Source of the DNA: Natrinema longum
Lineage (GTDB): Archaea; Halobacteriota; Halobacteria; Halobacteriales; Natrialbaceae
Reading direction: 5' to 3'
Assembly (NCBI RefSeq): GCF_017352095.1
Contig: NZ_CP071463.1
Coordinates: forward strand, 744,001 to 808,000
DNA: 64,000 bases
Shown here: piece after piece, positions 8,565-19,558 of the stretch
How the letters are laid out: every line of letters starts with the position of its first letter
How positions within the stretch are numbered: position 1 is the stretch's first letter
The notes under the pieces: model-generated
Databases searched by the model: none
The model's input: only the letters and a program-made list of their open reading frames with translations
Told to the model about the DNA's origin: nothing
Program-made: the position numbers and the translations under genes

Positions 8565-9350
8565 ATGGCCGGCCGCCAGCGTGACCAGTCGCCACACGGG
8601 TGGCTCCGTCTCGGTCTGCCGCTGGTCGGTGCGTTCTGTCTCGCCGCCCTGCTTCGGGAGCTGTTTCCCGCCGCCGGGATGACCCGCTGGGTGGTCCACC
8701 CGGCAGCCGTCGCCGGACTCTGCTGGGCGGGCCAGCTCTGGTACGTTGGCCGGAGCATCGACGCGAACCGGTTCGCCCGCGATCCGTGGCATCGCCCGTT
8801 CGGGCTGGCGAATACGCTGACGCTGCTCCGGGGCGGGCTCTACGCGGTCGTCGCCGGGTTCGTCGTCGTCCCAGCGACCACCGACCTCGCGTGGGTACCT
8901 GCGCTGTGCTACGGTAGCGGGGTCGTGCTCGACAAACTCGACGGCACCGTCGCCCGGACGGTCGGGCGGGAGACCGCCCTCGGCCGTCGCCTCGATATGG
9001 CGTTCGATACGTTCGGCTTCGTCGCCGCACCGGTAGTGGCAGTGCTGTGGGGCCAACTCCCCGTCTGGTACCTCTCGCTGTCGGCAGCCCGCTACGTCTT
9101 TCTCGCCGGCGTCTACTGGCGGCGAGTTCGTGGTCGACCGGTGTTCGACACGCCCGACAGTAACCTCGGGAAGTATCTGGCCGGCGTACAGATGGTATTC
9201 GTGACGATGGCGCTCGCCCCCGCAGTGTCGACGGCGCTCGTCTGGACCCTCGCACCCGCCGTCCTCGCGCCGTCGCTGGCGGTGTTCGCTCGCGACTTCC
9301 TCGCCGTCAGCGGCCGACTCCCCCACGTGATCCCGGGCGGACAGAACTGA
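8565..9350 (+). CDS. CDP-alcohol phosphatidyltransferase family protein
   Basis: A 261-residue integral membrane enzyme. The complete family signature D-x2-D-G-x2-A-R-x8-G-x3-D-x3-D is readable starting at DKLDGTVAR and ending in GRRLDMAFD. About six membrane helices. It transfers a phospho-alcohol from a CDP-activated lipid or onto an alcohol; substrate not determinable. ATG 8565 is preferred; an in-frame GTG at 8487 would add 26 basic residues. The next gene begins four bases after its stop, so the two are co-transcribed. Confidence 0.85.
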   Translation: MAGRQRDQSPHGWLRLGLPLVGAFCLAALLRELFPAAGMTRWVVHPAAVAGLCWAGQLWYVGRSIDANRFARDPWHRPFGLANTLTLLRGGLYAVVAGFVVVPATTDLAWVPALCYGSGVVLDKLDGTVARTVGRETALGRRLDMAFDTFGFVAAPVVAVLWGQLPVWYLSLSAARYVFLAGVYWRRVRGRPVFDTPDSNLGKYLAGVQMVFVTMALAPAVSTALVWTLAPAVLAPSLAVFARDFLAVSGRLPHVIPGGQN

Positions 9351-9353
9351 TAT

Positions 9354-9830
9354 GTGACCGCGACCGTAGTGACACTCGTGCTCTTCCCGACCCACCTCGT
9401 CGCGGCCGCACTCGTCGGGAGAGCGACGACGCTGTCGTCTCGCTGGCTGGTCGTCGGAGCGGCGCTTCCCGATCTCGTCGATAAACCCCTCGGGATGGTC
9501 GGCGTCGTCGAGCTCTATCACTCGATCGGACACAGCGCCATCCTCCTGATCGTGGCGCTCCCGCTCGCACGGCACAGCCGAGTCGGGGCAGCGGCGGCGG
9601 TCGGATGGGGATCACATCTCCTGCTCGATGCCCTCCACGTCGTCGTCAACGGCCGCCCCGGCGACGCCCTCTTCGTCGGCTGGCCGGTCGTCGTCCCGTC
9701 CGACCCGCTGGGGATCCCGCCCGGCTCGTTCGTCCTCCACTACCTCTGGACGCCGTCGTTTTTCCTCGAGGTCGGCGTCTGGCTCGTCCTGGGAGCGGTC
9801 CTCCTCGAGGATCGGATCGTCGGACGGTGA
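9354..9830 (+). CDS. YdjM-like membrane-bound metal-dependent hydrolase family protein
   Basis: A 158-residue membrane protein with four helices. The conserved polar residues of the YdjM/DUF457 group are present: PTHL near the N-terminus, LPDLVDKP, LYHSIGHSA and WGSHLLLDALH. GTG start at 9354, only three bases beyond the previous stop, so it is translationally linked to the CDP-alcohol phosphatidyltransferase. A role in lipid head-group or envelope metabolism is inference from that pairing. Confidence 0.75.
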   Translation: MTATVVTLVLFPTHLVAAALVGRATTLSSRWLVVGAALPDLVDKPLGMVGVVELYHSIGHSAILLIVALPLARHSRVGAAAAVGWGSHLLLDALHVVVNGRPGDALFVGWPVVVPSDPLGIPPGSFVLHYLWTPSFFLEVGVWLVLGAVLLEDRIVGR

Positions 9831-10084
9831 CTCGTCGGGCACGGCCGCTGACCGAGTTGGGCGCTACCGCTTCGGAGACGGGCCGCTGGACGAAGGAGTC
9901 CGTCGTTCCGACGCGTCCCTCTTGTGACAGTAGCTACAGGGGTCAGAGTGACCATGTATCGTCGGTCGGTATCCTCCGGGAGACGCACCTAGAACACGTC
10001 ATCGGCGAACTCGTCGAGCAGGTGCTTCGGATCGACGACCGCACGGTCGCGTTCGTCCCCCGTCGCTCGGAGGCGCTTCCGTTC

Positions 10085-10267
10085 GAACCGGTCGCCCTCC
10101 TCGCCGGACTGATCGCGTTCTCGCGGATCTACCTGGGAACGCATACCTCTCCGACACCGTGGTGGGCGTGGTGATCGGGATCCTGGCGTTCGTGGCCGCC
10201 CGGATCCTCCTCGAGCGCCTCGAGTCGACGGCGGTCGGTCGGAACGCCCTCGATCGGTTGCAGTGAA
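10085..10267 (+). pseudogene. remnant of a PAP2-family phosphatase (C-terminus, frameshifted)
   Basis: One frame reads VALLAGLIAFSRIYLGTH and the next continues YLSDTVVGVVIGILAF, together giving the typical third PAP2 motif (S-R-x-Y-L-G-x-H-Y-x-S-D). One base is missing between GGAACGCAT and ACCTCTCC. The upstream PSGH motif and N-terminal helices are absent, so only the C-terminal part survives. The remaining bases 9831-10084 and 10268-10370 hold no gene I can support. The remnant lies after two lipid-type membrane genes, where a PAP2 enzyme would fit. Confidence 0.6.
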
Positions 10268-10370
10268 GCGGGCCTCGAGTGCCGACGTACCCGTGTTCCG
10301 ACCTCGATTCGAGGGCCGTGAGAGCGACAGGTGATCGCACGGAGCGAGCTCTCGAGCGATAGCGAACCGG

Positions 10371-10394
10371 GTGAAAAACGCGAAAGCGGTCGTC
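10371..10394 (-). terminator. probable T-tract terminator after EF-1 beta
   Basis: Read on the minus strand, just after the EF-1 beta stop, the sequence contains CGCTTTCGCGTTTTTCACC. A run of five T after a GC-rich stretch fits archaeal intrinsic termination. No long hairpin is needed. Confidence 0.45.
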
Positions 10395-10661
10395 TTATAT
10401 CCGGCCGACGTTCTCGACTTCGACGCTTTCGACGCCGTCGACGTCGGCGAAGTTCTCCTCGACGGTCTCCGTCCCGCCCGTCCCGTCGGGGACGATTACG
10501 GTCGGGTAGAGCGCGACGAGTCCGAACGCGACTTCCTCACGTTCGACGCCATTGATCTTCGCACCTTCGGGGAGGGCGCTCTCGAGGCGCTCCTGAAGCG
10601 CGTCGAGGTCGATTTCGGGGCTGTCCGGCATGACCTTGATTTTGGCAGCTACTTTTCCCAT
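10395..10661 (-). CDS. ef1b: translation elongation factor aEF-1 beta
   Basis: An 88-residue protein matching the archaeal EF-1 beta guanine-nucleotide exchange factor for aEF-1 alpha. [12 protein letters not shown] start, the EFGLVAL-like segment AFGLVALYP and the [20 protein letters not shown]-like end are characteristic. Full family length. It lies 12 bases downstream of a small zinc-finger gene and is co-transcribed with it from a leaderless promoter. Confidence 0.95.
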   Translation of the reverse strand: MGKVAAKIKVMPDSPEIDLDALQERLESALPEGAKINGVEREEVAFGLVALYPTVIVPDGTGGTETVEENFADVDGVESVEVENVGRI

Positions 10662-10673
10662 GGTTGTCGTGTA

Positions 10674-10853
10674 TTAGGGTCCGGTGAACCCGCAGTCGGG
10701 GCACTCGTAGAGGTTGCTCTGTTTGCGACACTTGGCACAGCGGTAAATCTGCTGGCCACAGTCGGGACATTTGAACGCGGCGGCGTTCGTGCCCGCGATA
10801 TTGAGCCCGCAGGAGACACAGGAGCGTGTCTCTTGTTCCTCGATCGTACTCAT
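10674..10853 (-). CDS. 59-residue double zinc-finger protein (HVO_2753 type)
   Basis: A 59-residue protein beginning MSTIEEQETRSCVSCG. It carries four CxxC-type knuckles: CVSCG, CPDCG, CAKC and a final CPDCGFTGP, enough for two zinc-binding sites. Size, motif order and linkage to EF-1 beta match the HVO_2753 family of Haloferax, reported as a zinc micro-protein affecting swarming and biofilm formation. Ligands are intact. Leaderless start at 10853 with TATA box 26 bases upstream. Confidence 0.9.
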   Translation of the reverse strand: MSTIEEQETRSCVSCGLNIAGTNAAAFKCPDCGQQIYRCAKCRKQSNLYECPDCGFTGP

Positions 10854-10875
10854 ACCCCCTCTTTCCCGCCCGCCG

Positions 10876-10883
10876 TTTTTAAA
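10876..10883 (-). promoter_or_regulatory. TATA box of the zinc-finger/EF-1 beta operon
   Basis: On the minus strand, TTTAAAAA is centred 26 bases upstream of the ATG at 10853, which indicates a leaderless transcript for this two-gene operon. Confidence 0.65.
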
Positions 10884-11206
10884 CTACTCGATAACGGAAT
10901 CGGACGGGGAGGATGCCGCCATCGCTCGCCAGTAGCCGTTCGAGCATGGTGTCAGCGTACTATCCAGTTCCCGTGTCGGGTGAGCCACCGAATCGCAGGG
11001 CCCGGACGACTCATCGACTCCAGCGTCGCGAACCCGGCGCGTGCCACTGCAGGCGGCGTCTCGAGTCGGTCCGAACGGAGATCACCCGTCCGTATTCGGC
11101 ACCGTGGAACCGTCAACGACGGCCACTCGAGCCCGCGTATAAACGATCGTAATCCCGCCTCCGGTTCCCATACACCCAAAAGGGCCCGTTTCGTCTGTGT
11201 CTGACG
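10884..11206. other. intergenic region without recognised gene
   Basis: About 320 bases between divergent genes. Parts translate into text resembling that found across tRNA genes, but no T-loop (TTCRAAT) with a matching stem or cloverleaf could be built. Only the promoters of the flanking genes are expected here. Confidence 0.4.
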
Positions 11207-12208
11207 ATGACTGACAGAGATGTCCACCTGCCGGTGGCCGCACAGCCGACGATCGACTCGATCGTCGACTACGCACAGACTGCCGAAGACGGCGGCTACG
11301 ATTGCGCCTGGCTCCCCGAGACCTGGGGTCGTGACGGCGTGACCGTGTTGACGGCGATGGCCGAACGAACCGAGTCGATCGACATCGGCTCGAGCATCCT
11401 CAACACCTACTCGCGGTCGCCGGCCCTGCTGGGACAGACCGCGGCGACGCTCCAGGAGGTTTCCGAGGGGCGATTCCGACTGGGACTGGGCCCGAGCGGC
11501 CCGGTCGTCGTCGAGAACTGGCACGGCGTCGAGTACGGCAACCCGCTCAGGCGCACCCGAGAGACGGTCGAGATCGTCCGGCAGGTGCTCTCGGGCGAGC
11601 CCGTCGACTACGACGGCGACGACTTCGACCTCTCGGGGTTCCGGCTGCGCTGTGAGCCGCCGGAGACGCCGCCGCCGATCGAGGTCACCGGCATGGGTCC
11701 CAAAGCGGTCGAACTCGCGGGTCGCTTCGCCGACGGCTGGCACGGCATCATGCTCACCCCCGAGGGAACGGAAGACCGCCTCGAGGACATCGAGCGCGGT
11801 GCCGAGCTCGGCGACCGGGATCCCGACGACGTCCAGATCACCACGGGCGTCACCTGCTGTGCGCTCGACGATCCCGAGGAGGCCCGGCGACTCACCCGCC
11901 AGCACATCGGCTTTTACGTCGGCGGGATGGGGACGTTCTACCGCGACGCGCTCGAGCGACAGGGGTACGACGAAGCGACCGAGATCTACGATTCCTGGCA
12001 GGACGGCGACCGCGAACACGCCCTCGAGCTGGTCGAGGAAAACATCCTCGACGACCTCTGTGCCGCCGGCGATCCGGAAACCGCTCGTGAGAAGCTCGAG
12101 CGCTACGAGGCGGTCGACGGCCTCGACGCCCTCGCGGTCAGCTTCCCGCGTGGCGCGAGCGAGGAGCAGGTTCGGCAGACGATGGAAGCCGTCGCGCCCG
12201 ACGCCTGA
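11207..12208 (+). CDS. LLM-class F420-dependent oxidoreductase (TIGR04024-like)
   Basis: A 333-residue luciferase-like monooxygenase/F420 flavin-type oxidoreductase with TIM-barrel fold. Family features are LPVAAQPTIDSIVDYAQTAE at the N-terminus, AWLPETWGRDGV, IGSSILNTYSRSPALLGQTA and GPSGPVVVENWHG. The halophile-specific group of this family is close to methylenetetrahydromethanopterin-reductase-like proteins. It uses F420 or FMN for hydride transfer; the substrate is unknown. Single gene, with 194 bases before the next. Confidence 0.88.
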   Translation: MTDRDVHLPVAAQPTIDSIVDYAQTAEDGGYDCAWLPETWGRDGVTVLTAMAERTESIDIGSSILNTYSRSPALLGQTAATLQEVSEGRFRLGLGPSGPVVVENWHGVEYGNPLRRTRETVEIVRQVLSGEPVDYDGDDFDLSGFRLRCEPPETPPPIEVTGMGPKAVELAGRFADGWHGIMLTPEGTEDRLEDIERGAELGDRDPDDVQITTGVTCCALDDPEEARRLTRQHIGFYVGGMGTFYRDALERQGYDEATEIYDSWQDGDREHALELVEENILDDLCAAGDPETAREKLERYEAVDGLDALAVSFPRGASEEQVRQTMEAVAPDA

Positions 12209-12402
12209 GCGGCTCGAAATCGGTTCCGTTTCTCCGTCGCGGTCCTTGCCACTACGATAGCGACCCCGACAACCCGCGTTCGGGTGAAATACAAGCGACA
12301 TCGGGGCTTTCAGGCGATTCTGCTCGAGCGTCTCGTTGTGCGTCCGAAATCCTGTACCGATCCTTCGACAGCTACAAACGGCGCATCGTCCCAGTTCGTG
12401 GT

Positions 12403-13413
12403 ATGCCCGGCAAGGTGAGTCCGGACGACCTCCTCGCACACGTCTTCGAGCGGACCGGGGCGGCCGAGACGGATGAGACAGTACTACAGGGCCCGGCTGA
12501 CGGCGAGGACGCCGCCGCGATCGACTGGCCCGACGGCGAGGGGACGCTCGTCGTGAGTTCGGATCCGATCTCCCTGGCTGCGTCCCAGGTCGGCACCCTC
12601 GGCGTCGCCGTCGCCACCAACGACGTGGCGGTCTCGGGGGCCGATCCGCGCTGGCTAACGGCCGTCGTCTTGCTGCCGAGCGACGAGGGCGAAACGAGCG
12701 ACCCGCTCCTCGAGGAGATTTCACACGACCTCCACGAAGCCGCCCGCGAGATCGGCGCGTCGATCGTCGGCGGCCACTCGGAGTACGTCGACCAACTCGA
12801 GCGCCCGATTCTCTCGCTGACGGCGATGGGGGCGACCGACCGATTCGTCCCGACCGGCGGCGCGGAACCGGGCGACGCCGTTGTCCTCACCAAGGCGGCA
12901 GGGCTCGAGGGATCGGCCATCCTCGCGGCCGACTTCGGCGACGAACTCGGGGTCGACTCCGAAACCCGCGAGCGCACCGAGGGGTTCCTCGCGGAGATCA
13001 GCGTCGTTCCCGAAGCCCGGATCGTCCGCGAATACGCGACGGCGATGCACGACCCCACGGAGGGCGGTGTCGCCGCCGGCTTGCTCGAGGTCGCCCGCGC
13101 GTCGGACGTCCGACTCGAGGTCGATCGCGACGACGTCCCGATCCGCGAGGAGACCGCGACGCTGTGTGCCGCCGCGGGCGTCGACCCGCTCCGGATCTTC
13201 GGCTCCGGCGCGTTGCTCGCGACCGTCCCCGAAAGCGCGGCCGACGACTGTCTCGGGGCGCTCGCGGACGCGGGACTCGAGGCCGCGGTGATCGGAACCG
13301 TTCGGAACTGCGACGGCGGCGACGCCGAACTCCGTCTCGACGGTGCATCGATCACCGAGCCGATCGAGGACGAGCTCTACCCGCTCTGGGAACGGGCGGA
13401 CGCGGACGGCTGA
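12403..13413 (+). CDS. AIR synthase-family protein (HypE/PurM/ThiL-like)
   Basis: A 336-residue two-domain ATP-binding protein of the PurM superfamily. GPADGEDAAAI near residue 30 and VSSDPISL form the first conserved strand. GGHSEYVD, AMHDPTEGG (HypE/ThiL-like DPTEGG) and FGSGALLATVP are the later motifs. It is closest in layout to HypE-like archaeal proteins, but no hydrogenase genes are near and the C-terminus lacks the PRxC tail Cys of true HypE. Reaction unknown. A CTACAAAC TATA-like box lies about 26 bases upstream. Confidence 0.85.
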   Translation: MPGKVSPDDLLAHVFERTGAAETDETVLQGPADGEDAAAIDWPDGEGTLVVSSDPISLAASQVGTLGVAVATNDVAVSGADPRWLTAVVLLPSDEGETSDPLLEEISHDLHEAAREIGASIVGGHSEYVDQLERPILSLTAMGATDRFVPTGGAEPGDAVVLTKAAGLEGSAILAADFGDELGVDSETRERTEGFLAEISVVPEARIVREYATAMHDPTEGGVAAGLLEVARASDVRLEVDRDDVPIREETATLCAAAGVDPLRIFGSGALLATVPESAADDCLGALADAGLEAAVIGTVRNCDGGDAELRLDGASITEPIEDELYPLWERADADG

Positions 13414-13441
13414 TTTCCGTCGGCCTCGATTCCGAGACCGG

Positions 13442-14749
13442 TCAGGCGGAGACCCGCTCGAGGAACCGATCGAAGGCCCCGCTCTCGGGATGGACGTGGA
13501 CGTAGGTGCCGAGCGATTCGTGTGCGGTCAGGCCGTCGTGGTCGCCGTCGATGCCGTCGCCCCGAACCGTTTCGAACGCAAAGCGGGCGTCGCCGTCGAC
13601 GTCGGCGCTCGAGTAGTGGAACTCGTGACCGCGGATCTCCTCGCCGGCGGCCGCCGTCAGCGTCCCCTCGGTGGCCGCGAGTTCGACGTGGTCGAGCGCC
13701 TGGTAGCGGTCGTGCATGCTCACGTCCGCGGGCAAAACCCCGGCCATCTCGCTTCGCGTTCCGTCCGTGGTCGTCAGCGACCGACTCATCGCCATCAGAC
13801 CGCCACACTCGCCGAGAACCGGCAGTCCCGCGCTCGCCAGGTCACCGAGTTCCGCGAGCGTGCCGGCTGCCTCGAGGGTCTCGGCGTGGAGTTCCGGGTA
13901 GCCACCGGGGAGATAGACGGCGTCGCACGCGGGAACGGGATCTCCCGCGACCGGCGAGAACGTGACCAGCTCGGCACGCTCGCGGAACCGCTCGATCGTC
14001 GCCGGATACCGAAAGCAAAACGCGGCGTCGCTCGCGACGGCGATCGTGGCATCGACCGGCGCTCCGGGCTCGGTCGGGGAGTCGGGACCGGGCGGTTCGC
14101 GCGCGATGGCCGCTAGCCGATCGGCCTCGAGCGACTCGGCCGCCTCCCGGAGGGCCGCGGTCGGCAACGCCGCCTCCTCGCCCATCTCGAGTCCGAGATG
14201 GCGGTCGGGAATCTCGAGGTCGTCGTCCGGCGGGATTCGGCCGAAGAACTCGAGCCCGTCGGGCAAGGCGTCACGGATGCCCTGTGCGTGGCGACCGCCG
14301 TGAACCCGTTGGGCGACGACGCCGGCGACCTCGATGTCGCGGCCGATGGTGTCGGCGTACTCGCGGAACCCGAGCGCGGTCGCCGCGACGCTCTCCATCC
14401 CGGCCTTCGCGTCGACCACGAGGACGACCGGCAGCCCGAGCGATTCGGCGACCATCGCGGTGCTCGAACCGTCGCCGTCGTAGAGCCCCATCACGCCCTC
14501 GACGACACAGATGTCGCCCTCCCCACGTCGGTAGTTCCGACGGAGACCGTCCTCGCCACAGAGCCAGCTATCGAGCGTCCGGGACGGACGACCCGCGATC
14601 GCCTCGTGGTGGCTCGGGTCGATGAAGTCCGGACCCGCCTTCGCGGGCTGGACCGCGTAGCCAGCATCCTCGAGTGCCTGCACGATCGACAGCGTCGCGA
14701 CCGTCTTCCCGACGCCGGAACTGACGCCCCCGAGAACGAACCCCCTCAT
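13442..14749 (-). CDS. cbiA: cobyrinate a,c-diamide synthase
   Basis: A 435-residue ATP- and glutamine-dependent amidotransferase of the cobalamin pathway. It amidates the a and c side chains of cobyrinate or its hydrogen precursor. P-loop GGVSSGVGKT at residues 7-16, AKAGPDFIDPSHH next, and a C-terminal glutaminase-like domain with catalytic Cys in GECGGLMAMS and the His of GHEFHYSS. ATG at 14749 gives the usual family N-terminus; longer in-frame starts only add basic sequence. No other cob gene is adjacent, but a B12-dependent mutase subunit lies near 43 kb. Confidence 0.93.
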   Translation of the reverse strand: MRGFVLGGVSSGVGKTVATLSIVQALEDAGYAVQPAKAGPDFIDPSHHEAIAGRPSRTLDSWLCGEDGLRRNYRRGEGDICVVEGVMGLYDGDGSSTAMVAESLGLPVVLVVDAKAGMESVAATALGFREYADTIGRDIEVAGVVAQRVHGGRHAQGIRDALPDGLEFFGRIPPDDDLEIPDRHLGLEMGEEAALPTAALREAAESLEADRLAAIAREPPGPDSPTEPGAPVDATIAVASDAAFCFRYPATIERFRERAELVTFSPVAGDPVPACDAVYLPGGYPELHAETLEAAGTLAELGDLASAGLPVLGECGGLMAMSRSLTTTDGTRSEMAGVLPADVSMHDRYQALDHVELAATEGTLTAAAGEEIRGHEFHYSSADVDGDARFAFETVRGDGIDGDHDGLTAHESLGTYVHVHPESGAFDRFLERVSA

Positions 14750-15087
14750 GGTCGTCGCGATGGGACGACGGTGATCGTCCCGGGAATCAGTCGGCGTTCG
14801 ATGATAGCCGTCTCCACTAGTCTCATTGTATTTGCGTTCGTACAACTCGACTTGAATCCGTCGGTAGCGCCGACGCGAGCGGGCTCGCCAAGCACCAGTT
14901 CTCGAGCCCGGCCCGTGGACCCGCCGTTGCGATCGCCGGCGAGGCCTCGATATGGCCACCGCGTCCGGGCGCTCGAGGGCGACGATGGCGAACAGTTACC
15001 CACAGCGTGTTCGGATCGAATCCAGGCCGTACCGCGATCTAATTCAACGATGTCCCGCCACCACCTCGGCCCTCGAACGTGTGAAGA
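14750..15087. other. intergenic region without recognised gene
   Basis: 338 bases between the divergent cbiA and the DNA glycosylase. No ORF with haloarchaeal codon use, no tRNA and no clear hairpin were found. It probably carries both promoters. Confidence 0.4.
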
Positions 15088-15741
15088 GTGACCACTATCG
15101 AGATACCTTTGCCGTCTCGGTACTATCGTTCGGTCCACGAAATGATAGACGAGGCCGAACCTGTCCTGCAACGGGACCCCGTGATGGCGCGACTGATCGA
15201 GACGCACGATCCATACGTCGAGCCGGAGTGGGACGAGTTCGAGCGACTCTGCATTTCCATTATCAACCAGCAACTCTCGACGGCGAGTGCCAACGCAGTT
15301 CGGGAGCGGGTATTCGAGTCGTTCGGCGGCGAAGTCACTCCGGAAGCCGTCCTGGAGACAGCGGACGAGCCACTCCGCTCCGCCGGCCTCTCCCGAAGCA
15401 AAATCGAGTACATCCGCAACGCCGCTCGGGCGTTTCAGGAACAGGACCTCACTCGGGACGGGCTCGCGGAATACTCCAACGACGAGGTCATCGACACCCT
15501 CACCGAAATCAAAGGCATCGGAGACTGGACGGCGCGTATGTTCTTGTTATTCGTACTCGAGCGCGAGGACGTTCTCCCCCTCGGGGACCTCGCCGTCCGC
15601 CGTGGGATCGAGCAGTTGTATGGAAACGGTTACGAAACGGGGGAGATGTCACGTGCCGAGATGCGGGAGATCGCCGAGTCGTGGCGACCGTACCGGTCAG
15701 TGGCGACCCGGTACATCTGGGCCGAGTACGAGTCCGATTGA
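15088..15741 (+). CDS. alkA: DNA-3-methyladenine glycosylase, HhH-GPD family
   Basis: A 217-residue base-excision repair glycosylase that removes alkylated purines. The helix-hairpin-helix is LTEIKGIGDWTARM (about residues 138-151) and the catalytic Asp is Asp167 in PLGDLAVRRG. SIINQQLSTASA matches the N-terminal core of AlkA/Mag proteins. No iron-sulphur Cys cluster, which excludes endonuclease III and MutY. GTG start at 15088. Confidence 0.9.
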   Translation: MTTIEIPLPSRYYRSVHEMIDEAEPVLQRDPVMARLIETHDPYVEPEWDEFERLCISIINQQLSTASANAVRERVFESFGGEVTPEAVLETADEPLRSAGLSRSKIEYIRNAARAFQEQDLTRDGLAEYSNDEVIDTLTEIKGIGDWTARMFLLFVLEREDVLPLGDLAVRRGIEQLYGNGYETGEMSRAEMREIAESWRPYRSVATRYIWAEYESD

Positions 15742-15931
15742 CCGACCGCTCTGTCCGCGTAATAGCTGATTGTGGCCGCTGTCGGTTCCCATCGAAACGG
15801 ACGGATCGATCACAATACGGGATTACCCCCAGGAGTATGCAGGCAATACGAGGCGACTCGAGAAAGGAGACACTGACCGGATGGGATGACCCCGACGACT
15901 CAAGTGCAGGTCGGTCGCATGACCGACCGAG

Positions 15932-17203
15932 ATGGCAAACGACAGATCCTCGAGTGAGACGGACGCAGCCGAGCAGCGACGAATGACCTCCGATCCCGAG
16001 CGAATCAGGGAGTGGGCTGAGGCTCGCGATGCCGTCCCGGTCGGGATCAGCGACAGCGAGGGCCACGGTCACACGTTCGCTCACCGGGACGAACTGGGTG
16101 CGGATCACGAGGAGTATACCTGGGCGGAGTTCGAGGACCGGTTCGACGACGAGGACCTCGTGTTCGTCTACCACGAGGAGGAACCGGCCGGGGAAGGGCT
16201 GGGCTTCTTCGAGATCGTCGACCGCGAGCGGGCCTTCGATCGGGCGGATCTCGGCCGGGACGAACTCGAGGACTCGCTGCGTCGCGGCGAGACGGTAACG
16301 ACCGAAATCGTCGAGACGCAAGTCGTCGAGCGGGAGATCGTCGAGCGGGACACGATCGAGAGCGAAGTGATCGACACGGATCTGGTCGAACGGGAGGTCG
16401 TCGACTCCGAACTGCTGAGCCGCGAGATCGTCGAGACGGAGTTCGTCGCCGACGACGTAATCGAGGTCGCCGTCGACGAGACTCGCCTGGACACGATCGA
16501 GGAGATCGAGCGCTACACCGTCGAGAGCCGCGTCGTCGACGTCGACATCGAACAGGACGAACAACTCGAGCGCGACGAGATCGAGACGGACATCGAACTC
16601 GAGAGCGTCCAGCGATCGATCCTCGAGAGCGACATCATCCGCTCGAGCGTGACGCCCGACGACGTGGTCGAACAGGAAGTGATCCAGAGCCAGCGGGCCG
16701 AAGGCGACGCCGTTCACAGCGAACTCATCGAACGCAGGACGATCGAAGAGGAGCTACGCGAGCAGCGGCGGATGCAATACGTGCTCGAGGACTCCGAACT
16801 GATCGAGTCGGAGGTCATCACCAGCGAGGTTCTCGAAGGCGAGATCATCGACATCGAGGAGTACGGAGCGATGGCGGGAGGCGACGTGGAAGCCACGAGT
16901 GGCGAGGCGACGACGAGTGCCGGCTCCGACGCCGAGATGGGAGCGACGGAGGAACCGGTGGCGTCGTCGGTCGAACTCACTCACGAGGATCAGGGAAAGG
17001 ACGTCGTCGACGAATCGGGCCAGCAGATCGGAATGGTCGCCGAAGTCGAGGGCCAGACGGCCTACATCGACCCCGAACCCGGGCTGACCGACCGCCTCAA
17101 AGCGCGGCTGGACTGGGGCGGCCACGGTGACGACGACTACCCCGTCGACGCGGCTCAGGTAACCGAGATTACGGACGACGAGATCGTCATCCGAAGCGAG
17201 TAA
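15932..17203 (+). CDS. acidic pentad-repeat protein with C-terminal PRC-barrel
   Basis: A 423-residue, very acidic protein of unknown function. Residues 20-95 form a small domain (RIREWAEARDA, YTWAEFEDRFDDEDLVFVYH) seen in haloarchaeal hypothetical proteins. Residues 124-310 are built from five-residue units of the form x-[DE]-hydrophobic-[VIL]-[DE], such as TEIVE, REIVE, SEVID and TDLVE. After an Ala/Gly/Ser linker, residues about 348-423 read as a PRC-barrel (GKDVVDESGQQIGMV, AQVTEITDDEIVIRS). No signal peptide or membrane segment. The five-residue period suggests a beta-helix (inference). Confidence 0.8.
   Translation: MANDRSSSETDAAEQRRMTSDPERIREWAEARDAVPVGISDSEGHGHTFAHRDELGADHEEYTWAEFEDRFDDEDLVFVYHEEEPAGEGLGFFEIVDRERAFDRADLGRDELEDSLRRGETVTTEIVETQVVEREIVERDTIESEVIDTDLVEREVVDSELLSREIVETEFVADDVIEVAVDETRLDTIEEIERYTVESRVVDVDIEQDEQLERDEIETDIELESVQRSILESDIIRSSVTPDDVVEQEVIQSQRAEGDAVHSELIERRTIEEELREQRRMQYVLEDSELIESEVITSEVLEGEIIDIEEYGAMAGGDVEATSGEATTSAGSDAEMGATEEPVASSVELTHEDQGKDVVDESGQQIGMVAEVEGQTAYIDPEPGLTDRLKARLDWGGHGDDDYPVDAAQVTEITDDEIVIRSE
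16301..16861 (+). repeat. coding five-residue repeat tract
   Basis: This part of the acidic PRC-barrel gene encodes at least eleven uninterrupted pentads in residues 124-178, then looser units up to residue 310. The DNA repeats are diverged, so the period is kept by selection on the protein rather than by recent tandem duplication. Confidence 0.7.
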
Positions 17204-17293
17204 CGCGAGACTCCGGTCGGGCCGACCGGTCGACCGATGGGGCAGCGAAAGCGGTCGGTGGCTCCCTCGATCAGCCTCGTCGCGCCACCTCGA

Positions 17294-19558
<2,265 letters not shown>

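Noticed and set aside
8464-8580. Short reading frame starting ATG AGC GAT before the CDP-alcohol transferase
   Set aside because: The translation is Arg/Gly-rich and in a different frame; no promoter or homologous sequence supports it.
10976-11110. tRNA-like stretch between the zinc-finger and F420 oxidoreductase genes
   Set aside because: Its translation resembles text typical of tRNA-overlapping frames, but no TTCRAAT T-loop with a five-base stem nor an acceptor stem can be formed on either strand.
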